A stretch of 64,000 nucleotides of DNA. Source: Schistosoma mansoni. Its lineage: Eukaryota > Platyhelminthes > Trematoda > Strigeidida > Schistosomatidae. The stretch is taken from positions 8,533,852 to 8,597,851 of the forward strand of contig NC_031495.1 of the NCBI RefSeq assembly GCF_000237925.1. The letters are read 5' to 3'. Every line of letters begins with the position of its first letter. Within the stretch, counting starts at the first letter, position 1. Positions 32,283-43,915 of this stretch are shown in pieces. The notes under the pieces were generated by a model. It saw only the letters and a list, made by a program, of their open reading frames with translations, had not been told where the DNA came from and made no database searches. The position numbers and the translations under genes are program-made.

Positions 32283-34819
32283 GTTATCAGTTAAAAGTTA
32301 TCAACTTACAAGATGTATTTGCACCATGAAATTATTGAGATAGTAAAAAACCATCTCATAATCAGTAACATGAAAGAAAGGTATTAGATGAAGTAGAGGA
32401 AGGTACAAATATTAAAAAGAATTACCTACAAGCAAAGTTTTTCTGGGACCAGTTTCTCTAGTGTAATAACTATCTATAATAACTTGTTGTTTCTGAGTTA
32501 AGATAGGCTGGACCGCTTCACTGGATTACTTCCGTTTATTATTATGCTTCAACTAAACACACAGTGCCTCCAGAAAGATGTTTATGCATCATGATTTGAT
32601 CGTAGGTACTGAAACTCAGATTATTCTATACACCCTAGAAGTAATTGAACGTTTATAAGTAAAATATCAATGTACTCTGGAGGATTATCTATCAAGCTGA
32701 ACCGTTTCCAGATTAGACGACTCCTTATTTGATGATGTCGTGAAGGTGAAAAGTGACTAACGCGGACTGATCGACCGCACCCTACTTCTCGGCTGGGGCC
32801 GTAGTTTACTAATCCTTCGTTTTCAGTGCACTACATCACTCTGCAAAGATTGTTTTCGTCTTTCACAAAATAAAAAACAGTACTACTGGTCATTGCGTAG
32901 AGTAATTTAGACTGAACATTTGTCGTGTGATATGACTGACGTAAAATGGTATCAATTCGAGGATCATACCATTAGCGTTCAACGCCTGTAGACTATGTTT
33001 AGCCCCGCGTGTATTCAACCGAATTAACTGCCATTGAGTCTATCAGAAAAAAGTCTGGCAAGACACTTGACAGGAAAACAGCGTTCCTACTTACCTATTA
33101 AGAATTCTTAACAACTAGTTGCTGATATTGTGTGAAATTTGGTAATATTGATCAATAAAGGCTTATTACTGAGCAAGCAGGCTTAAACCAGTTTTACAGG
33201 CAAAAGTAAGGACTAAAAATATGGTTTACAAATGAAGTATTATCCCACAGGAGTTAGTTAGGAGACTACATCATTAAATCAGTAAAAATTTGCAATAAAA
33301 AAGATATGGACATATATCAGCTAGGTGTTAAATAGATTTATGTAGTGGAACTGTTTAATAAGTTTATAATCGTTATAGTAACTTCACCCAGTAAAGATAT
33401 AATGAGAAAAAGTCATTTGCATTTATAAGGCTTATACTTGGCAAAAATCGTTTGAAGTATGCCTGATTTCGACTACTTGAAGAACCTTTGTGAGAGGATA
33501 GGGAGAGAAATTGTGTAAAAGTATGACCAAAACTCCTACAAACGTTTCCTTAAAGAAATCTTCAGATCCACTGAAATGACTTTGGAATTTGTCATTGGCT
33601 AAAATATTATTGACACTAATTTTTAGCCAAAGATAGAAAACAATTAACAAAACATTAAAATCTTTTTAGCCACGAGACATAAAACAGTAAAATGTTAGAT
33701 GAGATTATCCATGAATGATGGCTTTTTATAGCGTATATACTTCGTCCTTACGTGACTGAACAGAAAATATTATTCACCCTATAAACACAGAACCTAACGC
33801 AGAAAGTCTAACATTAATGTTTCAATATTGGGTAGGTGTTAGTGATTTTTGCTTGGTCATTTACTAACTAAACGTTTATTATGTTGGTAATAATAGTATA
33901 TCTTTCTGACATGGCGTGCACAAGAGACAATCCTTAATATAATTGAATAGTTATCTTGTCATCAATTGTAAAGACCAGGAGAAGAATGAAATGTCGTACT
34001 CCAGGGACTTGGGTTGATTGATCAAGCTATCAATCAATGTTTACTGACTAATAACTCTATCCTCCACTTCTTTTCTATGTTGGACTCTTTTCGAAATGTT
34101 TATTAGATTGCAATTATTTGCTACATCCCAGCTGTGTTCCACACCTTGTTAGAAAGCACTTTTAACAACATTATGTACAAGCTTATTGACAGTTAGCCTG
34201 GTAGACCATAAGTAAGAAAATCGAGACAGCCCGCATAGTAGCTCAGGATAAAGTATTAGTTTCCAAGCCAAATAAGTAAACGGATATAAAGCAGCTGGTG
34301 AAAGAATGATTGAATCAAATACTTTTGGGGTAGTGAGTAAGGGTTTGAAAAGCAGTATTCGAATAGTGACGTACATAATAAAAACGGAAAGCCGATAGGA
34401 AACAAATAAGAAGTGATACGCATTGCGTTATTGATGATAGTGTTTCTTATGAACAGGTCCTCAGTGTTCCAGATTTCCCACCCGAGTAATTTCTGGTCAC
34501 ATTAAGTTTTATCGAGTCGTGGTCCGAAACTACCTCAAGGCCCAATGTGTGTGACACCATTCATGGTTGGGCAACATGTTGTAGGGCCAAAAGAGAACTC
34601 AAAAGACAGCTGTCTATTTAATAGTTATGAGAGGGGAGTACGAAGTATTTAACAAAAGAATAACAATTAAAAGATGTAGCGTTGAGACTAGGAACTATAA
34701 AATCTGAACTACAGAGGTTATAAGGGAATGAAACATTGTTAAGTGATGTGGTCACAGGCTAGCAAATGATTAGTTAGTGTCAAGGTTAGGTGTTGGATGG
34801 ATCATTGCGAAATTCACAC
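32283..34819. other. Interval without recognised gene
   Basis: Several short ORFs on both strands have no splice support or recognisable motif. Nothing else supported. Confidence 0.45.
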
Positions 34820-35146
34820 TGTAGCGGTAGATAATTCCCCAAAATCAATAGCTCATTAAGTGTTCGACATTGGATGCTGACCACGTTGTTTAAGTGGACT
34901 TGTTTAACTGAAGGCTTTCGGTCATGCATCCGTACCAGGTCACGTTTCAACTCGGCGTGGGACACTGCTCCTACGTTCATTAGCCAGCTTATAGTAAAGG
35001 TTCCTCGATATATTGGTAACGTATCAAATATATCTTTTCTACCTCTCCTCGTCTGACTTCTGGTTTCTATTCGACTGGGAACGAACGACTATAGAAGATA
35101 CTACTGGTTGCTAGTTGCAAAACTAGAACATCCGTTGTATCCTTCA
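34820..35146 (+). mobile_element. Solo LTR of a Boudicca/CsRn1-like Gypsy element
   Basis: 327 bases starting TGTAG and ending TTCA. It matches the 5' LTR at 58166-58491 along its whole length, at roughly 85-90% identity by eye. No internal retroelement sequence is attached, so it is a solo LTR, presumably left by LTR-LTR recombination. Flanks ACAC and ACAT could be a diverged 4-bp target duplication. Confidence 0.85.
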
Positions 35147-36059
35147 ACATTTACTTAGGTACGTTTTGACGGGGATGTAGAAAACATCAAAATGATTCAT
35201 CGGACAACTTTCTCCTCCGTTTTTATACATATCTCATTTCTTCGTACTATCTCTCAGCAAGCAACGAGCCTTCAGGCTAGGTAGGAACTTTAGATACTTC
35301 ACCTTATGGAGAGGTTCACTCACTGTGAAATTCTAGTCATCTCGTCAAACCTCATACTACATGTACAATGAGAAAGTATCCATCCATTTTCAATATCCAA
35401 TAAAAGCTCAACATCTGGCATTTGAGAGCATCTTTAGGTTCATTAAGAAAGTAAACGCTCAATAAAACATCCTGATTCCCGCAATTGATTTTGTTTCAGT
35501 CTTCTGTGTGCGTCGCAAAAGTCCTAGACAAGAGACGCAAATACTGAAAAAATATGGAGCTAGAATAGAAGTCCTCAGTTTAAAGTATGCTTTATATACA
35601 TTAATCACACACTAAAACTAATGCAAAATACCTGATATTGATTATCACCGCACGCGTAGTGAGCATAGAAAACAGATGCATAATGTCTGTAATATTTAGC
35701 CATTGACAGGTGTAGATTTACCCTGAGGATACTTCATGTGTTGAAGGAGTGTTAGGTGCAGATAATGAGAGAATCATGAGGAGAAAATAACAAAATCACA
35801 AGTGAGCTAACGACTCAGCAAACATATGGAATATGCCATTCATTATTGATCGAAACAACCGATAGCAACTTGAAGTAACACAAGCATGAGATCGATGTAC
35901 TCTGATGAAAGTAATTAGAAGTTATTACAAAAAGTTACAAATTTGTTGCATTCTAACAATACGCGCACTTTTCGAACGGGAAGTTTAGTCCTAACGTGAT
36001 TTACATTTCTCAAACTTTTGCTGTGTTCTTACGCAACAAAAGTACCATTTCCGATCTTA
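35147..36059. other. Interval without recognised gene
   Basis: No supported exon or repeat. The right part may include the 5' UTR of the CR1-like element. Confidence 0.4.
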
Positions 36060-36303
36060 AAGAATCTATTCTGAGCTATGCGTCCGGTAGATTACTTCTT
36101 TTTTTGTGTTTCACTCAACTTAATAGTTAATTGTGGTTTCGCCACAGCTCACCATCGGTTGTTTCATAGTTTTCACGTAAAGACTAGCTTTAGCTTATCG
36201 TTAACTGTCTTTATACATTTTCGCCAGTTTTTGTTTACTGTGTGTTTTTTTAACGGTCCTAAATTTACTGCTTGTATTTTTAAGACAGTCTAAATCATTA
36301 GCC

Positions 36304-37728
36304 ATGAAAAATTCATGCAAAAGACCTGGGTGCCGTTTCGCTGTTACATCTGGTATGCAATGTGACAACTGCAAAGGTTGGTTCCACGAAGCATGTACAG
36401 ATCTAACAGCGGCAGCGTATAACAGACTCAGCAAGTCTGATCATAGGTGGTTATGTGTTACCTGCAACACTGATACCGTAGTTATGTTGGCTACCATCAT
36501 TACTTTACTGACAGGTCTGAGAGATAAGTTGTCTAAGAATTTGGCAAATGATAGTATCATGACGGGTAACAAAACTGGAACGCATAGGGCAAACAAGAAA
36601 AAGGATATTGACAGGTCGGTTATCGACGGTGCTGTTAACAGCACGAGTGGTGATGTGCTGAAACTCAGCACCATCTTAACATCGACTGTCATCGACTCCC
36701 TCAGTAAACTTGGGTCCCCCAGGGAAGAGTCCTTGAATCAGACAGTGGTTCCCGAAAATCCTGTAGGTGGTTGGACTCACGTTAGCAGGAGTAAAAAGGC
36801 CCAAGCGTCCCCGCCGAAACTGAACATCTCAAGTACCGTGCGGAAATCAATTGATGCTTTGGCCGCACAGTCTAGCCCCAAGACTGTCCGCCCGGTTATC
36901 ACTGATCCCAGGAATCAAAAACGCGCTTCGACATCCAAACAACAAGATACCAAACCTAGACGCCCTGGAAAACCTGGGAAATCAATTACGGTTCGTGACG
37001 ACTGTGTCATAATCATGAACCTTATTGACAACCCTGACCTTCCTCTCAGTTTGCAAGACAAAAATGATAGGATGCTCTGGGGAGAATTAAACAAGAGGCT
37101 TGAACTCCCTAGAATAGAGCCTTTGACCGTCACACGGCTCACTCGGGGGAAGGACTCTAACCACCTAAACCACCCGAGGCTATTTTGTGTTATACTTAGG
37201 AATGCCTCCGACGTAGAGGACGTCCTGCTAGCCAGTCACTTACTGAAATCCGATGGGAACGTAAGAATACTGCCCGACATACCGTATTGTGAACGAAATC
37301 TCATCCGGAACATCCATAAGGAATCTCGCGAGGCGTTTTTCCGTGGACGAAATATCATTGTGCAAGGTGTACCGGAAAATATGGACCCAACTCAAGCAAA
37401 CTCTGGTATTCGGAAATGGAAATTCATTAAGCATTCCTTAAAACTCAGGAACATATTGACCCAACAGGTAATGCGACTAGTCAAGAGAGACGGAGACTCT
37501 AGGCCCCGGCTATTGAAGATAAACTTCCCCTCCTCCCACATGGCGGCTGCAACTCTGGAAGCATTTCGTGCCAATAGACGTCGGTTGCCAACTGGCATCC
37601 ATATGCATTCGGATAGGCCCCACGACAGCAGGATCAAGCACAGGCGAAATCTGGAGCTGACAATTCCACTCGTGGACTGTCTTGATCGTAAAAAAAACGT
37701 GTTAAGGACAGGGCTACCAACTCGGTAA
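36304..37728 (+). CDS. CR1-like ORF1 protein with N-terminal PHD finger
   Basis: 474 residues, uninterrupted. The PHD finger is complete: Cys5, Cys10, Cys20, Cys23, His28, Cys31, Cys51 and Cys54 form the C4-H-C3 ligand set with the usual Trp two residues before the last pair. A Ser/Lys-rich linker of about 150 residues follows. The C-terminal half has two possible RRM-like folds, one near DCVIIMNLID and one near RNIIVQGVPENMD (inference). CR1-group ORF1 proteins bind element RNA as nucleic-acid chaperones; a PHD finger may add chromatin contact. The ATG at 36304 sits six codons before the second Cys ligand pair, so it is the natural start. ORF2 begins close downstream. Confidence 0.8.
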   Translation: MKNSCKRPGCRFAVTSGMQCDNCKGWFHEACTDLTAAAYNRLSKSDHRWLCVTCNTDTVVMLATIITLLTGLRDKLSKNLANDSIMTGNKTGTHRANKKKDIDRSVIDGAVNSTSGDVLKLSTILTSTVIDSLSKLGSPREESLNQTVVPENPVGGWTHVSRSKKAQASPPKLNISSTVRKSIDALAAQSSPKTVRPVITDPRNQKRASTSKQQDTKPRRPGKPGKSITVRDDCVIIMNLIDNPDLPLSLQDKNDRMLWGELNKRLELPRIEPLTVTRLTRGKDSNHLNHPRLFCVILRNASDVEDVLLASHLLKSDGNVRILPDIPYCERNLIRNIHKESREAFFRGRNIIVQGVPENMDPTQANSGIRKWKFIKHSLKLRNILTQQVMRLVKRDGDSRPRLLKINFPSSHMAAATLEAFRANRRRLPTGIHMHSDRPHDSRIKHRRNLELTIPLVDCLDRKKNVLRTGLPTR

Positions 37729-37750
37729 ACATCGTATAGGTAGGCTACCT

Positions 37751-40611
37751 GTCAACTCACGCACGGCTCATATAGACAAACAGGAAGAAGCTCACGCGTT
37801 CCAAATTGAAAGCATAAACTGCCTATACACGAACGCCGCGAGCTTGCCAAATGAAATGGATGAGCTACGTGAACTTAGCAACGCTAATGATGCTCACCTG
37901 ATAGGAATATCCGAAACTTGGATAACGTCTCAGTTTACGGACCAGGAGCTAGCAATAACTGGAATGTCTTTATTTCGCAACGACAGAAAAACAGGAATGG
38001 GGGTTGGGGTAGCACTATACATACGGTCATGCCTGGATGTTCACCAACTTTACAACCAAGAGTTTCTCAATCTTGATGAGTCAGTATGGTGCTCAGTAAG
38101 ATTGTCTACCACCTCGAGGTGTCTAGTTGGGGTCATCTACAGGAAGCCCATTGCCGACATCGAGTATGACAAACGTCTGCTGGAAGGATTAACTCGCTCT
38201 ACGCGTCTCGGATTCTCTCAAATCCTGATTCTAGGGGACTTCAATCTTCCTAGAATAAACTTCGTGGAACAAACATACATTGGAGGTGACAACTCTACTG
38301 AAGCTCTGTTCTTCCATCTCATCGGTGACCTGGGATTACTCGAAAATGTGAAGTCAGCAACTCGTTGGAGAAACAGTCAGACGCTGTCGCGCTTAGACTG
38401 GGTATTCACAAATAAACAATTCCTAATTGACGACCTCTCAATCCTGGCTCCCCTGGGGAAAAAGTGATCACGTCGTCTTATCATTCAGCTTTGTCAGCAA
38501 AACGGAGCTAAGATATCCTACTAGCAACAAGCGCTGGAACTTCAAACGGTTGAATGTGTTAGCTTTACAGGACTATCTACAACAGGTGGATTGGGATGTT
38601 CACCCTCAACTTGAAGTGGATGCTCATTGGGATTTTTTACTGTACACGATCTTATGTGCTACTGAGCATTCAGTTCCTCAAATGGTCCCAAAAAGCTACA
38701 AACAACCTCCAATCATCAAGAACCGCAATCGTCGTTTGCTAAGCCGCAAAAGGCACTGTTGGGTCGAATATAAACGAACCGACAATAACGACGCGTACAG
38801 GCAATATAAACGCATAGGGAACATATGTTCAAAGGCAATAAGAGAAGACAGGCTTCAGTTCTAGACCAAGCTTATCGATAAATTCGTCTCCAATCCGAAG
38901 AGCTTATTCAGTTACGCAGCTTCTCTTCGACAAGGCAAAACTGGAGTTTCCCAACTGTTTGGTCCTAATGGCCCGACCAATAACGACGGTGATGCCGCCA
39001 ACCTTTTGGCTGAACAATACTCCCAGACATTCCAGCTGACCCACATCAACTATACTGACGAAAGCTTCACCTGCACCTGTACAGGACTTTCCGAAGTGGA
39101 TCTGAGTGCTGACCTGGTGCTCCGTAAACTGCAACACCTAGGAAAAGACACTTCTCCTGGTCCGGATATGGTTCATTCCGCTGTTTTGAGGGAAGCAGCT
39201 TCAATCCTGGCGACACCACTTAGCGTGATGTTTGCACCCTCGCTAAGCAGAGGCAAACTACCGGAAATTTGGAAGCTGGCCCACATCACACCAATTTTCA
39301 AAGGAGGTCGACGCAGTGAACCCTCAAGCTACCGACCAGTGGCCCTTCTCTCCATACCTTCCAAAATTATGGAATCCCTGATATACGACGGTATACTAGA
39401 ATACTTATCATCCTCAAAGTTCTTCTCACCTCAACAGCATGGTTTCAGAAAAAGTCATTCTTGTATGACCAACCTGCTGACTGCGGTGGATAGATGGACA
39501 ACCATCCTTGATCGCAAGGGGAAGGTTGACGTCATTTACCTGGACTTCTCAAAAGCTTTTGATAGGGTCAACCACGTATTTCTTATCAAGAAGCTTAGAC
39601 GATTGGGTATAAAACCCCTTTTGATTGACTGGCTGTCTTCATATTTAGAAAACTGACACTTTAAGGTCAGGGTTAACTTAACTCTCTCTCGGGCTATGGA
39701 ATGTCCTAGTGGGGTCCCCCCAGGGCTCAATACTAGGACCTCTTCTCTTCTTGATTTACATTAACGATCTTCCTCAACAAGTTTCATCTGACTTATTGCT
39801 TTTTGCTGATGATGTGAAACTTTGGAGAGAGATACGTAATCATAATGATATACTGGTTCTTCAGGAGGATGTGACCCGACTTCAAAGTTGGGCAGACGAC
39901 AACGGACTTACCTTCAACACTTCAAAGTGCAAAGTAGTCCATCTGCGACATGTTGCAGACTATAGTTATAACTTAGGTAACTCCCTTCTAGAAGTTTGCC
40001 AAGTCGAAAAAAATTTAGGAGTGTTGGTACCCTATGACTTGAAATCGTATGCGAACTGTGACAAAAACGCCTCTCAAGCAAACCTTGCACTGGTAACATT
40101 AAAGAGCATTTTTGGCCAGTTTGACGGTAGAACCTTCCACATAATCTTCAACAGTTTTATTCGTCCCCATTTAGAGTACGGAAACATAGTATTTCCTCCC
40201 TCCCTCCAAAAGGATAAGGACACTCTGGAACGTATTCAACGTCGAGCCACGAAATCAGTTCGGGGACTCAAATTCAAACCTTATGAAGAGCGCCTCCAAT
40301 CACTTAACCTTTACCCGTTAGAGTACAGGCGTCTTAGAGGTGACCTTCTTATTACTTACAGTATTCTTAATACTTCTGGTCATTCCCTTAAACACCTTCT
40401 TAAGCTTAGTCATAACACTAACCTAAGAGGTAACACCCAGAAATTGGAGACCCTACATAGCAGAACAGACTGCAGACACAACTTCTACTCCGTTAGAGTT
40501 GTCAAGTGCTGGAATTCGCTGCCGACTGAGCTAGTCTAAGCGACCTTCCAGGAGTCCTTTAAGAGGAAACTTGACTTATTCTTAAGGACTAAGGATAACA
40601 TATTATTATGA
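37751..40611 (+). pseudogene. CR1-like ORF2 (endonuclease + reverse transcriptase), broken
   Basis: The endonuclease starts in frame before any ATG, with INCLYTNAASLPNEMDELR, then ISETWIT, LILGDFNLPRI, LDWVFTN and SDHVVLSF. Reverse transcriptase: YRPVALLSI, QHGFRKSHSCMTNL, LDFSKAFDRVNH, SPQGSILGPLLF and catalytic FADDVKL; the C-terminus includes RPHLEYGN and IQRRATKSV. One extra A in the A5 run at 38459-38463 and one extra C in the C6 run at 39716-39721 shift the frame. Stops are at 38862 (TAG), 39654 (TGA, probably from CGA) and 40537 (TAA). The original stop is probably TGA 40609-40611. Without these lesions the protein would be colinear with its family. Confidence 0.85.
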
Positions 40612-40915
40612 TTTACCAAATTCTTTTTTTTCCTCTATTGTCGTTCATATACCTAGGTTTTTGCCTGGAGGTATTGGTGATCCACTGCTACTAGACACGG
40701 AAGCCCGTTAAGCGAAAGCTTCTTCTATTCCGTCCTCAACCATTTGAATTCTTCTAATGTATACTTTCCGCCGTCGATCAAGGTCGTTAGGGACAAAGAG
40801 GTAAATTTAACTAGGCAAAATCTATGTAGACTATTGTCTTGCTTTTTTTATGCGTAAGTATTTTATGCTAATAAACTCCATGGAATAAACCATATGATAC
40901 TAATTGATATGCATA

Positions 40916-41308
40916 ATGGCGAAAATCTCACGCCTTTGTAAAAACGTGCTCATGAAGACTTGGGTTCATAATAATTTTGCAATAGAACCTCAGTACTCAG
41001 AAATGTTTGTCCCAGAAAACTATGAACCACTTTATAATCTGGCAAGACATTGGACGACGAAACTGATCAAAACTATCCAGATTGGTATATGTATCCATAA
41101 ATATATGACCTCAGCTGTGTTCGATCAAGAATTTGATGACTCGTCAGCGATGAGAAACTCAATAGCCGAGTTCGGGCAGCAAAATAATCTCGGCGAGGTT
41201 AAAATTTATGAACAAGTCAATCACGTACAAGATAACAGGCCTCGGGTCTTAGCGCGAAATTCACTCATCCATTTGACTAACTACAGTTTTGGCATAGTCT
41301 CACCATAA
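40916..41308 (+). CDS. Small ORF, possible host gene, unidentified
   Basis: About 130 codons with ATG start (MAKISRLCKNVLMKTWVH) and TAA stop, directly downstream of the CR1-like element. The protein is hydrophilic and balanced (MFVPENYEPLYNLARHW, IAEFGQQNNLGEVKIYEQ), with no repeat-protein motif. A 30-base stretch, GTATATG to GACCTCAG (41077-41106), has intron-like ends and a length divisible by three, so it may be an optional micro-intron. Coding-like composition is the main argument. It could also be an old element remnant; no family is recognised. Confidence 0.45.
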   Translation: MAKISRLCKNVLMKTWVHNNFAIEPQYSEMFVPENYEPLYNLARHWTTKLIKTIQIGICIHKYMTSAVFDQEFDDSSAMRNSIAEFGQQNNLGEVKIYEQVNHVQDNRPRVLARNSLIHLTNYSFGIVSP

Positions 41309-42064
41309 TTTCATATACCGCTATTCTTACTGGCTCATGTGTCTGTACTTCTAGATTTAGTCACCGAAGAACCAATACTTAGCATATTTCACTGTTACTA
41401 GTGCAATTACTGGTTTTCGATCGGCTAGGTGTATTTCTAAACCTTAAAATCTAGTCTGTACATTTACAATCCAATTGAAGTTCGAGTAGTGTTTCAGACC
41501 AAAATTGCAGTTAATCTCACCGTGATCTATTTTTCATCTGACTAATGACTTATACGTAGTTACTTCAGGAAGCCTAATGGGATGCTCAATTTATGTGGGA
41601 TCATTGGGAACGCTACCCTTCTAAAATATTTAAGAAAGCACTTATCTGTCTTTTGAACTACTTTCACTGACATACATCACAAGTAACACTAATGAAGAGC
41701 ATACACTGGATACACAGTTAACTATCATGCCCTAACTTTAGTGTACGATGAAGCACATCAGTTTTTAATATACATTCAGCATTCTGATATCTTTGTACTA
41801 CGGTCACAGTAATTTACAAAAAGCCTAGTCAGCCTGTATGTTTTTGCGGTATTGCAATCAAGCTATTCAGATGAACCGCACACTAGTTAGTAGTATGAGC
41901 TAGTTCTAAGTCTATAAAGTACTTACTCTCCTTTGAATTGCAAATTTATAGAAAACCAACAAGTTCCAACTGTTACCATGGGAGACTTACGTATACTGTA
42001 AGAGGGTACTCTATTCAGGGCTGCTCATTCTTTTCTTGGTTTTCAGATATTAGAAGCATCTTTA
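41309..42064. other. Interval without recognised gene
   Basis: Nothing supported. Confidence 0.5.
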
Positions 42065-43386
42065 CTTTTTATTTATTTGTTTAAACACATGAATATCGGT
42101 GCAAGGGGCACCAGATATATGCGCCACACAGAATGATGAGAATGGGAAGAGAAAAGAGGTAAGATGCATACATAAAAAATAAAAAAATAAGAGTAATGAT
42201 GAGGGAAACCGAAATGTACAACCACTCTTTATGAAGAAAGTAAAAGAAGGTTACAGCAGGATCGCCACTGGCTTCTATTGTGGGCCATATCGGATAACGT
42301 CTCTAGCCACTGTGTCGCGCCATCCCTCGGACCCCAGCCAGGGAGTCGTGAAGGACCAACAGAAGCTAGCCCTTTGCAGCTTTTTTTCATACCACGACAC
42401 CACGTCATACACTGGCCACCTCTCCGCCTTTTCCAACTAGTCCTAGCGTCGGCAAATAATGCACGACGTGGAATTCTCTGGGACGACATTCGTAGAACAT
42501 GTTCAGGCCATCGAAGTCGGTGTTTCAAGATGGTGACACCAATTGGATTGTCGTCTCTGCACCCAAACACACGATGCCGAGCTTCTGCATTACTAACATG
42601 GTGTTGCCGATGGATGTCAGCAATCCTTCGGAGACAACGATAATCGAACACAGAGAGACGTCTAACATCTTCAACTCGGAGAGGCCAGGTTTCACAAGCA
42701 TAGAGCAAAACTACTCACACTAACGCGTTGTAGATCAGACCTCTTACAGCCAGACTAACATCACGAAGGCGCCAAAGATAGCCCAGATTGGGATAAGCCG
42801 CTCTGGCTTTCACTATACTTGCATCGATCTCATCACTCACGCCACCACCAGCACTTATATAGCTACCTAGATACACAAACTTCTCAACTACTTCAATCTG
42901 CTCACCACCCAGGGTGAGTATAGGATTAGGATGCTGCCAGTCTCGTAGGAGTACTTTTCGCTTCGAAGGTGCAAAGCACATACCGTACCTGCGGACACCG
43001 ATTGCCAACTGATTAAGTGCGGATTGCATGGCTTGGGCATTATCGCACAGTAAGACAGTATCATCCGCATACTCAAGGTCGAGAAGTCTTTCTCCAGGCA
43101 GCAGATCTACACCGCCATTACTTACATACATCAGAGCTGTTTCTAGAATGTCATCGATAGCAAAGTTGGAGAGAAATGGTGAGATTGGGCAACCCTGCCT
43201 AACCCCACTGCTCCAATGGAACAAGGGAGAAAGGTGGTTGTATGCCCTCACTCTGCCTGAGGTGTTTGTATACAGGGCCTTTAAGATGTTAATAAACTTC
43301 TCAGGCACACCCTTCTTCAATAGACAATCCCAGAGAACAGTCCTGTCCAACGAATCGAAGGCAGCCCTGATATCAAGAAACACCAC
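42065..43386 (-). mobile_element. RTE-clade LINE, 5'-truncated
   Basis: Minus-strand copy of an RTE lineage close to, but distinct from, the one at 10939-14924. Only the last two thirds of the reverse transcriptase, the C-terminal domain and about 165 bases of 3' UTR remain. The 3' end reads TGTGTGGCGCATATATCTGG to GTGTTTAAACAAATAAATAA. The same end terminates the short element C copies. The truncated 5' end abuts copy 3 of element C. Confidence 0.85.
42229..43386 (-). pseudogene. RTE reverse transcriptase, C-terminal part, one in-frame stop
   Basis: Begins inside motif A (MVFLDIRAAFDSLDR). It continues with SSGVRQGCPISPFLSNF, catalytic LEYADDTVLL, KFVYLGSYIS, a TGA at 42709-42711 (CGA likely), then LLYACETWPLRV and the C-terminal RWPEHVLRM region to the stop near 42229. 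No other lesion was seen. N-terminal endonuclease and fingers are missing. Confidence 0.88.
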
Positions 43387-43394
43387 GATTATTG

Positions 43395-43915
43395 GCCTGC
43401 GATATGACGGCCGAGAATGGGGAGGGCTCGCCCTCTCTCTCTCTCTCTCGAAATGCTCTCACATGGAGACGCGTATACAGCCTCTACCAGGGAGGTCCTA
43501 CTCACTGCCTTCTCGTAGTGGGGGTGTTGTTTACGAAATTGAGAGGACAAAAAGCTAACGTCCAGCGTTTTAACCGGGTTGGTGGACACGAAAAGTCCAC
43601 CTAGGGAAGTTAGAAAACCCTCATTCCAAACCAATGATGTACATGGGCTTCAGTATCCTGAGGGAACAAATGGCGTATGAACCAATCGTCGGGCACCGGT
43701 TTCCATGGGACTGCATGTCCTCACGATGCTCCACTGCCTTATGGATCAGACCTTCACGTAGAAGGCTCCGAGTGTGTCCCTCTAGGAAAACCACTTGCTT
43801 CGGTCTAAACACCCGGGAAGCACCATAGCCCTCACACAAATAAATGAAATGACAATTGTGTGGCGCATTTATATCTGGCGCCCCCTTGTACCAATATTTA
43901 TGTGTGCAAATAATA
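43395..43915 (+). repeat. Short non-autonomous element C, copy 3
   Basis: Matches copies 1 and 2 end to end, with a CT-repeat expansion (43435-43449) near its 5' end. The tail is TGTGTGGCGCATTTATATCTGG then CCTTGTACCAATATTTATGTG. It lies head to head with the truncated RTE LINE, whose 3' end carries the same tail in the opposite orientation. Confidence 0.8.

Larger units (their letters stand above)
36060..40810 (+). mobile_element. CR1-like (SR1-type) non-LTR retrotransposon
   Basis: Two-ORF LINE of about 4.7 kb: ORF1 with a PHD finger, then ORF2 with endonuclease and reverse transcriptase. A PHD-type ORF1 is characteristic of the CR1 group. Both outer boundaries are estimates; no target duplication or tail repeat was found. 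ORF1 is intact whereas ORF2 has three nonsense codons and two single-base frameshifts. The copy has diverged only modestly. Confidence 0.8.
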
